From the IMG/VR virus record IMGVR_UViG_3300028388_004431, positions 1 to 29,277 of that record: 29,277 nt of DNA, one strand, 5' to 3'. The DNA comes from a virus. The notes beneath the pieces are model-generated. The model saw only the letters and a list, made by a program, of their open reading frames with translations, made no database searches and was not told the DNA's origin. Each line of letters begins with the position of its first letter. Position 1 is the first letter of the stretch. The translations under genes and the position numbers were made by a program. Below, in pieces: positions 22,904 to 29,277 of the stretch.

Positions 22904-24220
22904 CTATAAACAGAGATCTTTAGAATATTTAAATTTTATTGGGTATTTACCCCCCGATTCTAATATCTCCTGTAGTTCTTCTAAGGTTTCTTTGCCGTCT
23001 TCTTTATAAAAGTCAAACAATAAAGCGTCGTACGTGTAAAGAACTAATTTAGTTTTTTTATTTTGTAAGTATCTCAGTACTTCTTTCAATATAAGAATAT
23101 TTCTTGAAGTCTCTAACGACTGCATGATATAGTTCATTAATTTCTGAGGATTCATGTCTTTTAATCCTCTTCCAAATGGTTTTCCACTAATCGGTGCCAA
23201 GACTTCTCCGTCATCTTCAAATCGTCTCCAAAGCTCTCTGATAAAGCTATCAATTTTTGTAAAGATTTCAAGGAATGCCCATTTCTCTGGGATCTTGCCA
23301 TAAATTGCGTGAAAGTTAATTTGCTTTGCTTGGTTGTACTCGTCTTCATCGATCTCTTCTTTATTAAAATACTGTTTAGCTAACTGTTCGTGTGCTGATT
23401 CTTTTGTAAGTGGGTAGTCTATCTGATCAGAAAGTAACCTAAGGTGATAGCCATCAAAATCCAACTCAACAAAATAGTCCCCTTTCGGTACGAAGCACTT
23501 GCGGTGCTCGATGCTTTTAGGTATAGCAGCGAAATTAACAGAATTAAAAGCATTAGTGGGTCTAGATGTAACATTGTATAAATTATAAGAGGTTAGAACG
23601 GTATTATCTACCGTATTAAATAAAGGATTACGAGGGTTAAACATTTTTTTATACGCCTCATAATGTACTCCAATACCAGACTGCTCTAAAAGAAAGAAAA
23701 CATTGGTTGCAGTCTTATTGTAAAAGTCAAAACCAGACGGTATGTCATATTCGATCACATCTTTAACCTTATCGTATACTTTTTCACATGACTCAAACAA
23801 TTTACTTATAGGAACTAACTTATTTACTTCCTTAAATCCATTAAATTTATTATAGAAAAAATTTAAATCGTGAGAATACTCTAACTTATCGTATTTAGTC
23901 ATTGAGTATAATAACGAAAGGTCGATGGCTGATTGTATATTAAAGTAATATAGTAGGTTCTTTTTATCTAACGTATACACATTAGTAGCTTTAGAAAGAA
24001 TAGCAGAGACACGGTCTCTAGACACATTCATACCTTCATCGTGATCGATAGGAATTATGTATCCTTGCTTGGAGCCTACTAATCTAATGTAGACTGCCAC
24101 ACAAGAATTTAGCTTAGGGTGATAGGAGTAATTAGATGGGATTACATCTACATAAATTCCAAGTCTACCAAGCTTTTCGAGATTGTCTAACTTATCGTCT
24201 TGTTCTACTATATAAAACAC
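22904..24220 (-). CDS. Compact family A DNA polymerase
   Basis: 438 aa from a GTG start; the upstream frame closes within five codons and holds no ATG. Motif A is ELDFDGYHLRLL at 252-263 (Asp254; the Pol I Glu710 position is His259). Motif B is QAKQINFHAIYG at 297-308 (Lys299, Phe303, Tyr307, but the usual Arg four residues before Lys is Tyr). Motif C is LYTYDALLFD at 394-403 (Asp398, where HDE is YDA). Both catalytic aspartates remain. The N-terminal 140 residues look like a degenerate 3'-5' exonuclease-type fold without a clear DEDD set, so proofreading may be absent or supplied in trans. It is far shorter than Pol I (928) or T7 Pol (704) and has no 5' nuclease domain, which is encoded separately at 17555-18580. 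T4 itself uses a family B enzyme. Confidence 0.82.
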   Translation of the reverse strand: MFYIVEQDDKLDNLEKLGRLGIYVDVIPSNYSYHPKLNSCVAVYIRLVGSKQGYIIPIDHDEGMNVSRDRVSAILSKATNVYTLDKKNLLYYFNIQSAIDLSLLYSMTKYDKLEYSHDLNFFYNKFNGFKEVNKLVPISKLFESCEKVYDKVKDVIEYDIPSGFDFYNKTATNVFFLLEQSGIGVHYEAYKKMFNPRNPLFNTVDNTVLTSYNLYNVTSRPTNAFNSVNFAAIPKSIEHRKCFVPKGDYFVELDFDGYHLRLLSDQIDYPLTKESAHEQLAKQYFNKEEIDEDEYNQAKQINFHAIYGKIPEKWAFLEIFTKIDSFIRELWRRFEDDGEVLAPISGKPFGRGLKDMNPQKLMNYIMQSLETSRNILILKEVLRYLQNKKTKLVLYTYDALLFDFYKEDGKETLEELQEILESGGKYPIKFKYSKDLCL

Positions 24221-24265
24221 GTATAACCATTTTTATTTAATATAACGATTTTTTATTTATCAACC

Positions 24266-24280
24266 AACTAATAGTTAGTT
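24266..24280. other. Small perfect inverted repeat at block boundary
   Basis: AACTAA-TAG-TTAGTT on the plus strand, followed there by more T. It spans the stop of the baseplate-side gene and marks the gap (24221-24274) between the virion block and the polymerase. It has terminator form only in the plus direction, where no gene reads, so its role in the minus-strand operon is doubtful. Confidence 0.3.
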
Positions 24281-24802
24281 TTTTACAAACTGAGAGGTAT
24301 CGGTAAGTGCTTGTTTACCTATACCGGGTAGTTCTTTTTCTGCTTGATTAATGACATCTTGGTTCTTTGCTTTAATACCAGGGTACACATAACCGTTAAT
24401 TGTTTGATCTTCTAGTTCACCTTTTATATACCAGTTTACTTTCAGAGTCTTTCTATACAGCTTATTTTCTTTTCTTTGCTCTAAATATTTTGGTTTATCT
24501 ACTTCTATGACTCTTCTAGATCTAGCATCCATTACAAAGTATCTAATAAACGTTCCTTTAGTATAGTCTTCTGCTGTTGGCTTGACATAAACTGTTCTTA
24601 GACCTAACGCCTTCTCTTCTGCAGCAGCGTCTTTAACTAATACTAGAGGTTGGGATTTGCTTGTAACTTCAGAACCTTTAAAGTAATTACCTTTATAGTC
24701 TTGTACAAATTTACCTAGGTACTGTCTGCCTGATGAAGGATCGATTAACTTCCCAGGTACTTTACCTCCTACTTTTATTTTATGTTTAGGTACGTATCCC
24801 AT
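24275..24802 (-). CDS. Probable virion/baseplate-associated protein, unknown
   Basis: A 175-aa basic protein starting MGYVPKHKIKVGGKVPGKL. Residues about 23-42 (SSGRQYLGKFVQDYKGNYFKG) form two short strands with a GxYxxG turn. IRYFVMDARSRRVIEVDK at about 86-103 and LKVNWYIKGELEDQTINGYVY at about 118-138 follow, and the tail is helical. No enzyme motif. It shares one base with the stop of the large structural gene upstream (TAATG) and is the last gene of the virion block, so a structural or assembly role is likely by position. I do not recognise the family. Confidence 0.62.
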   Translation of the reverse strand: MGYVPKHKIKVGGKVPGKLIDPSSGRQYLGKFVQDYKGNYFKGSEVTSKSQPLVLVKDAAAEEKALGLRTVYVKPTAEDYTKGTFIRYFVMDARSRRVIEVDKPKYLEQRKENKLYRKTLKVNWYIKGELEDQTINGYVYPGIKAKNQDVINQAEKELPGIGKQALTDTSQFVKN

Positions 24803-26973
24803 TATATATTTCTCATTTTAGCTCGAAGATTAGTCTTCCAACCTTCTCTTCCAATTTCATGATCTACACCAACAATATAAAAAGCAAAGTCTTTATATTT
24901 TCTAGGAACAATATCTGTATTAATAGTAAAGGTACTAGCAATTTTAAATCCTGAGATACCTTTCATACCTATTGACAGTTCGATAGGTACTGGTAGTCCG
25001 TTAGGTTTTTTATTCTTAGCATTATCTAACTGTATTGCTCTTTTTAATTCAGCTGATGCTTCGTTATAGAGTTCTGACCAATAAACAGGATTGATAACTT
25101 CTTTTTCATTTAAGTTTTTCCATGCCTTTTCGAATCTTTCTTTAAAAGGTTCTTTTTTAGCATCATCAGTAGATTCTACCTTATTTCCACCTTTGTCGTC
25201 TTGCCCTTTAGATAGTGCATGTCTATCTACACACCCAGCATTAAACTTCAAGATATTAGATAAATTATCGTTATAGTCGGCAGTATTTCCTTGGGCAGCA
25301 ATAGAAACCATACTAGCCATTTCAGATGTAATTTTACTATCTACTTTTATATCGTGTACTGTGCTTGAAAGACCAGAGACTTGTATCTCTTTTGGTCTAC
25401 TAGTAGTAGTAGGAAAGGATCTATCGTATACTGTATATGTTTGTTTCTCATCATCGTAGAATAAATCCAAATTATTTATTCCTCCTAAAGAAAAATTAAT
25501 GCCTGCCAATACAGATTTAATAAATTCAAATATACCTTCTCCTGGTTCTACAGGGTTTTCTACAAAAGTATCCATCTTATCTTTTAAATAATAAGTCGAT
25601 ATCATGATACTTGTACAGAAATTTTCTTTTCCAGCAAGAGCTTTTTGAGCTTTGCCTATAATATCATTTTTAGGTTTAGTTAAGCTGAAATTAGCAAAAG
25701 GATAAGAACCGGAAGCTTTTTTAGGAATAAATACATTCAATGGATCACAAGAATAATGACCAGGAAAGGTTACGTATTTTTCTTGAGAATCTGTTTCAAA
25801 ACCACAAATAACATTCCCGTGGTGGTCTTTCATTAACTCGAAAGAGTTAACAATATCCAATAATGCTCCTAATGGTATATAGTTAACAAAAACAGATGAA
25901 TTATAAAATAATCTTGTAAACGCATAATTTCCTTCTCCTACTGAGGCTCTAAATCCTACTGTAGGCCAATCTTGTCTAAATTTATTAGCAATAGATGGAG
26001 CTTTCGCCTCTCTTAACAAACTAAGTAGGAAGCCGTCATCTTTTTTAATTTTTTCTAGTCGTTCACTAATAAAGTGAACAACACTCTTAGCTTCTTGTTG
26101 ACCTTCTTCTTGATCATCATTTTTTTGATCTTCTGCAGATGCGTGAGTTGTAACGTTACTTGCTTTTAGTCCTTCTAGTATAATTCCTTTTGAAATTATT
26201 TTTACTGAACAATCATAAGTACCATCGTTGCCTAAAGTCCAGTTAAAGTTAGTAATATACCCAAACATTCCATCGTAGTTCCCATCATATTGATTTCTTA
26301 GTGTATTAATAGTAGCAACGATTCCTGATGATGTACCGTTAAACCATGTGGTATCTGGTACAACCGGGTCCCCGCTAGGTGTTTTTACATTACCGCTGTT
26401 ATCTACATAAACTGAATGTCCCCATTCTAATAATGCTCCGTAACCCACTCTAAAGTATAATCTTTCGATATCGTCTAAGTCCTCTTTAGAAAAAACTTTA
26501 AATTTAACTGATGCTTCTTTTAATGTACCGAAAGTATTTTTAGCTTTTACTGTTGCGCTAATAATACCAGGCATAGGTTTAAAGCCTGTAGATTTAGAAA
26601 CATGGTAGGCTCTTGAACCTGCAGAGGTTTTACTAGCATATGATATGCCACTCCTCATTCCTCCGGGATCTAGTACATCAGGATTGTTTTGATTTTGTGT
26701 GGATTGAGTTAATACGCCTCCAGTCAGTACTAAACTTCTAGCTAATTCATTACTACCCGGTACTGATGATTTTAATGTAGATTGCTTTAGCAGTGATTCT
26801 GCTTCTGAGTTACTGATTGTATTAACAGAAGATCTTAATCTTATCCAAGCATTTGATGAATTAAGATAATTTAATGCAGCCTTAGATCTAGATGTAGAAG
26901 CATGAAGTGCTTCACGTTTAGAAATTTGAGTGTGAACTTTCTCCGAAATTGATGATCCAATACCTTCTGCCAT
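24802..26973 (-). CDS. Large virion protein, probable baseplate/tail hub component
   Basis: A 723-aa protein with no signal peptide or transmembrane segment. The N-terminal 100 residues are Ser/Ala-rich helix (THISKREALHAS-like). LYFRVGYGALLEWGHSVYVD lies at about 171-190, and GYITNFNWTLGNDGTYDCSVKIIS at about 238-261 resembles a jelly-roll strand pair seen in phage baseplate proteins. FIKSVLAGINFSLGGINNLDLFYDD is at about 485-510, and the end DHEIGREGWKTNLRAKMRNI resembles the last strands of hub/VgrG-like and gp27-like barrels. It is translationally coupled to the LysM protein upstream (TAATG) and to the 175-aa gene downstream (TAATG). Size, position beside a gp53-like protein and barrel-like ends support a baseplate role, but the family is not confirmed. 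Confidence 0.62.
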   Translation of the reverse strand: MAEGIGSSISEKVHTQISKREALHASTSRSKAALNYLNSSNAWIRLRSSVNTISNSEAESLLKQSTLKSSVPGSNELARSLVLTGGVLTQSTQNQNNPDVLDPGGMRSGISYASKTSAGSRAYHVSKSTGFKPMPGIISATVKAKNTFGTLKEASVKFKVFSKEDLDDIERLYFRVGYGALLEWGHSVYVDNSGNVKTPSGDPVVPDTTWFNGTSSGIVATINTLRNQYDGNYDGMFGYITNFNWTLGNDGTYDCSVKIISKGIILEGLKASNVTTHASAEDQKNDDQEEGQQEAKSVVHFISERLEKIKKDDGFLLSLLREAKAPSIANKFRQDWPTVGFRASVGEGNYAFTRLFYNSSVFVNYIPLGALLDIVNSFELMKDHHGNVICGFETDSQEKYVTFPGHYSCDPLNVFIPKKASGSYPFANFSLTKPKNDIIGKAQKALAGKENFCTSIMISTYYLKDKMDTFVENPVEPGEGIFEFIKSVLAGINFSLGGINNLDLFYDDEKQTYTVYDRSFPTTTSRPKEIQVSGLSSTVHDIKVDSKITSEMASMVSIAAQGNTADYNDNLSNILKFNAGCVDRHALSKGQDDKGGNKVESTDDAKKEPFKERFEKAWKNLNEKEVINPVYWSELYNEASAELKRAIQLDNAKNKKPNGLPVPIELSIGMKGISGFKIASTFTINTDIVPRKYKDFAFYIVGVDHEIGREGWKTNLRAKMRNI

Positions 26974-27278
26974 TATAACGTTTCATTTAAGCTTTCAAAT
27001 AATGCTTGTGCTTTTCGGCCATCAGCCGGTATTCTTAATTGCACGCCGGGTTGAACAATCATTCCATCTCTTTTAGAAGTATTTGCCATAGCAATAACCC
27101 ACCATAGAGTTTGGTCTCCATAGAACTGCTGTGCTAAAGTATCATACCTATCAGAACCTGTTGTTATAATATAGGTATCGTCCGCTGTAGCAGGTATCTC
27201 TGGGTATATAGCATTCTTTCTATATCTTCTACCGCTTGCAGTATGTAGTGATTCTATATTTTTATATCTATCGGCCAT
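26973..27278 (-). CDS. LysM-domain baseplate wedge protein (gp53-like)
   Basis: A 101-aa protein. The C-terminal two thirds form a LysM-type fold: YIITTGSDRYDTLAQQFYGD at about 35-54, then LWWVIAMANTSKRDGMIVQPGVQLRIPAD to about 86. The pattern (T-x-G-D-R-x-D-x-L-A, Y-G-D, WWVIAMAN, PG-x-x-LRIP) is characteristic of T4 gp53-type baseplate wedge proteins and gpX-like tail LysM proteins. In the virion it links wedge subunits; no peptidoglycan role is implied. Both ends are 1-nt TAATG junctions with its neighbours. Confidence 0.85.
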   Translation of the reverse strand: MADRYKNIESLHTASGRRYRKNAIYPEIPATADDTYIITTGSDRYDTLAQQFYGDQTLWWVIAMANTSKRDGMIVQPGVQLRIPADGRKAQALFESLNETL

Positions 27279-28846
27279 TATCCTATAAATGTACTATTTG
27301 CTGTAGGAACGAAATCATGAATTGGAGTAAACGCTACACTTACGTCTAATATGTGAGGTAACATTTTATCTCCTTCACCTTCGTTATCTATATCCCATGG
27401 GTAACCTACATCCCATTTGACACCAACAGATGAAATAAATCCTGATACGTTTTTCAAATAATCACCTATTGTAATTTTTGTTAACGTACCTCTCATAAAA
27501 GATCCTGCTCCATAAGTAGGTGCTGTTGAACCAACTAACTTATTTAGCTTTTCATATAATGGATCTATATCCTTTTTAGAAAAAGCAGCTATCTTAAAAT
27601 CAAATGAGATATCTCTTTTGAAACCTTCATAGTTGTATAACTCTTCTCCTCTACCAACATACTTAGTTCCTCCCCAGTTTCCTGAGTAGTTATCGTTTAA
27701 TCCTCCTAAGAATGCTCTAAAATATAAGAACTTTCCAGTAGAATCGCCAGGAGTAAATACATTAAATTCAAAAGGAATAATATCTTGTTTGTCTGAACCT
27801 AATATACTTGCTGTTTGAACTGCTAAAGACTGAACTGCATCTGGTTTATCAGCAGCAGGTACTACTGAGGATCTTTTTTCTCTATCCTTTCTAGATTCAT
27901 CTTTTGATCTATTACCTGTAACAGTAATTTGATCTGAGTAGAATATTTCAGTACCGTCTATATTAATGTCTTTAATGTACTGCTGTTGATTATCTTCATA
28001 CCCAACACTAGGTCTTTGTCTATAAGAACGTGTAGGCTGATTAGCTACAGGTTTTACTGTAATGGTAGGTTGTGGTTTTGGATCAACTACTACAGCACTT
28101 TCTTGTGGTGGGTTCCATCCTTCACCTCCTGTATTATCAACAAAGGCTTTATTACCAGCTTTAACTATTTTTCTTACATCACCACCTTCAGTATCTATAT
28201 AGTCGTTCTTCTGCTTTGGTATAAATGTTCCAAAAGCTCTATCCCATGTCTGCCCACTATTGTACTTATTATTAGCAGTTTTTCCTAATCCTGTAATTTG
28301 AAAATTATCTACAACAATAAAACTACCTCCATTTTCTGGAGCATCTGGTGCTATATTTGGTATGATTGAGCCATCTGGAGCAGATAAATGAGCTTGTTTC
28401 ATTCCTTGCTTACCCAAATAAGAAGTATCTTTTAATCCTCTTATAAGATGAGTTCCTGTTCCGTTTAAAGGTACCTGTGCAACGATTGAAGCTGTTGCTA
28501 GGACTGTATCTATTGCAGTTTTCTTAGCTTTATCTCCTAAAGCTTTAAGCTTCTGTTTGCCGCTATAAAGAGGTTTACCGTCAGCATCTTTAGCCATAAA
28601 CTTGGCTATATCTTGCTTTATATTAGTCTGTGCTAATAGAGCTTGATTACCTAAAAACTTAAGTCCTGGTTTTCTAGCTAGTATCTTAACATGTCTAGCT
28701 AAATCATCTATACGATGATTAATTTGCATAGAAATACCGCCTGTCTTCGGTGGATCGTTAATATCCTTAGATACCAGCAGGTTTTTTGTCCCAGTATCGC
28801 TATGCTTTAAGGACTTTAGGTTAGTTTTTAGCTCTAATAACGCCAT
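27278..28846 (-). CDS. Baseplate/tail structural protein, unknown family
   Basis: A 522-aa protein. The N-terminal half is Lys- and Gln-rich and partly unstructured (LKTNLKSLKHSDTGTKNLL, PKPQPTITVKPVANQPTRSY). The C-terminal 180 residues are an ordered beta domain: FEFNVFTPGDSTGKFLYFRA at about 353-373, YNYEGFKRDISFDFKIAAFS at about 400-420, MRGTLTKITIGDYLKNVSGF at about 448-467, and GVKWDVGYPWDI then HILDVSVAFTPIHDF to about 513. The order resembles tail-tube/baseplate proteins of contractile phages in which a late strand reads LDVSxxFTPIHDF. TAATG coupling with the LysM gene downstream supports a shared baseplate function. Confidence 0.65.
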   Translation of the reverse strand: MALLELKTNLKSLKHSDTGTKNLLVSKDINDPPKTGGISMQINHRIDDLARHVKILARKPGLKFLGNQALLAQTNIKQDIAKFMAKDADGKPLYSGKQKLKALGDKAKKTAIDTVLATASIVAQVPLNGTGTHLIRGLKDTSYLGKQGMKQAHLSAPDGSIIPNIAPDAPENGGSFIVVDNFQITGLGKTANNKYNSGQTWDRAFGTFIPKQKNDYIDTEGGDVRKIVKAGNKAFVDNTGGEGWNPPQESAVVVDPKPQPTITVKPVANQPTRSYRQRPSVGYEDNQQQYIKDINIDGTEIFYSDQITVTGNRSKDESRKDREKRSSVVPAADKPDAVQSLAVQTASILGSDKQDIIPFEFNVFTPGDSTGKFLYFRAFLGGLNDNYSGNWGGTKYVGRGEELYNYEGFKRDISFDFKIAAFSKKDIDPLYEKLNKLVGSTAPTYGAGSFMRGTLTKITIGDYLKNVSGFISSVGVKWDVGYPWDIDNEGEGDKMLPHILDVSVAFTPIHDFVPTANSTFIG

Positions 28847-28849
28847 TTA

Positions 28850-29137
28850 TTATCTAGGTAGATTATCTGAATACTTATCTGGTGCTAGTCCATCTAAATC
28901 ATATTCAGACATACTTTTCTGTTTTTTATACCCTAGGTTATAAGCTTCTTCTGGTTTAGATGCAATAAATTCATTGTTTATCTTACCAAAACCGGGAGCT
29001 TCTTCTCCAGGTACACCTTGAGCATGTATTTGCGATGTGTTAAACGCTCCTGCCCTTTTAGTTATCTGCTCTCCTTCTTTCGAACCTACTCGAATTAGTT
29101 CAGACTTACTGCTGTTAAAAATGTCTAATAATCCCAT
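28850..29137 (-). CDS. Small virion-block protein, unknown
   Basis: A 95-aa soluble protein starting MGLLDIFNSSKSELIRVGSK, rich in Gly, Ser and Lys with no predicted hydrophobic core; residues about 37-60 (HAQGVPGEEAPGFGKINN) look like an extended linker, and the end reads YSDNLPR. It resembles a short connector or disordered virion peptide. It lies 3 nt upstream of the 522-aa structural gene. A CTATTTAT element occurs 26 nt before its start. No family recognised. Confidence 0.58.
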   Translation of the reverse strand: MGLLDIFNSSKSELIRVGSKEGEQITKRAGAFNTSQIHAQGVPGEEAPGFGKINNEFIASKPEEAYNLGYKKQKSMSEYDLDGLAPDKYSDNLPR

Positions 29138-29163
29138 GATTAATTTATTTAAGTTAATTTATT

Positions 29164-29171
29164 ATAAATAG
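29164..29171 (-). promoter_or_regulatory. CTATTTAT element before 95-aa virion gene
   Basis: The octamer CTATTTAT follows directly after the TAA of the partial upstream gene and lies 26 nt before the next ATG. Same element as at 4333, 8996 and 12663; function unproven. Confidence 0.3.
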
Positions 29172-29277
29172 TTACGATGATTTATATGACGCCATTAATA
29201 ATGCTTCTCCTGCTTTATTACCGTCTATATAAACACTACCTCCTTGTTTGACTGCAGCTATAAGCTCATCTAACTTA
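29172..29277 (-). CDS. C-terminal end of a virion protein (5' part outside window)
   Basis: Only the last 34-35 codons are present, ending with TAA at 29172-29174. They read KLDELIAAVKQGGSVYIDGN followed by KAGEALLMASYKSS. A short amphipathic helix followed by a VYIDGNKAGxA turn and a final SYK(S/x) is a common C-terminal ending of tail tape-measure-like or other large tail proteins in phages, especially those of Bacteroidota. The identity cannot be settled without the rest. Its position first in the baseplate block agrees with a tail protein. Confidence 0.55.
   Translation of the reverse strand, partial: KLDELIAAVKQGGSVYIDGNKAGEALLMASYKSS

Noticed and set aside
23161-23349. 62-aa minus-strand frame inside the polymerase
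   Set aside because: Out of frame with polymerase motif B, which is conserved across this interval; no start context.

Overview
The window looks like part of the genome of an uncultured, tailed, contractile (T4-like in the broad sense) bacteriophage, probably marine. It is strongly A+T-rich. Every gene I can support, including the single tRNA, is on the minus strand, so transcription runs from base 29277 towards base 1. Genes are packed with tiny gaps or overlaps, and no stretch over 300 bases lacks a gene. A T4-type core is present: UvsX/RecA recombinase, gp32-type ssDNA-binding protein, gp41/DnaB-type helicase, T4 RNase H-type 5'-3' exonuclease, class I ribonucleotide reductase with thioredoxin, and a gp53-like LysM baseplate protein. 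The polymerase, however, is a short family A enzyme, not T4 family B. A Bacteroidota host is possible but unproven. The hints are a small secreted protein whose signal peptide seems to end ...AFG|Q, a scarcity of Shine-Dalgarno sites, and an initiator tRNA without encoded CCA.

Layout in transcription order. (1) 29277-24275: virion/baseplate block of six genes, one cut by the window edge, joined largely by 1-nt TAATG overlaps. (2) 24220-15487: replication and recombination block: family A polymerase, unknown protein, ssDNA-binding protein, a strong terminator, UvsX, a 2OG-Fe(II) oxygenase-like protein, a radical SAM/SPASM enzyme, 5'-3' exonuclease, two tandem nucleotidyltransferases and the helicase. 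The helicase is broken by an apparent internal deletion plus frameshift. (3) 15435-10309: a hairpin terminator, nrdB, nrdA, a Calx-beta adhesin-like virion protein, a 54-aa basic protein, thioredoxin and a conserved-looking small protein. (4) 10259-9034: a cysteine-depleted QueC, a small secreted protein and an initiator-type tRNA-Met. (5) 8991-4343: accessory cassette with an unusual radical SAM protein, SGNH hydrolase, APS-kinase-like protein, NadM-like nucleotidyltransferase, DUF2061 membrane protein, a 52-aa protein, a NodU/CmcH-type carbamoyltransferase and a 40-aa basic protein. (6) 4318-1: tail-fibre protein, complete subtilisin-like protease, GT-A glycosyltransferase, small membrane protein and a divergent QueD (cut by the edge).

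How they fit together: ribonucleotide reductase plus thioredoxin supplies dNTPs to the polymerase, helicase, gp32 and UvsX machinery. QueC and QueD point to 7-deazaguanine (preQ0) chemistry for DNA or tRNA, but both have altered metal-binding motifs, and QueE, FolE and any DpdA-like transferase are not in the window. The radical SAM, nucleotidyltransferase, carbamoyltransferase, glycosyltransferase, SGNH and 2OG genes suggest an undescribed small-molecule, glycan or nucleic-acid modification pathway. That is inference from gene neighbourhood. All functions are read from motifs by eye; no database search was run.
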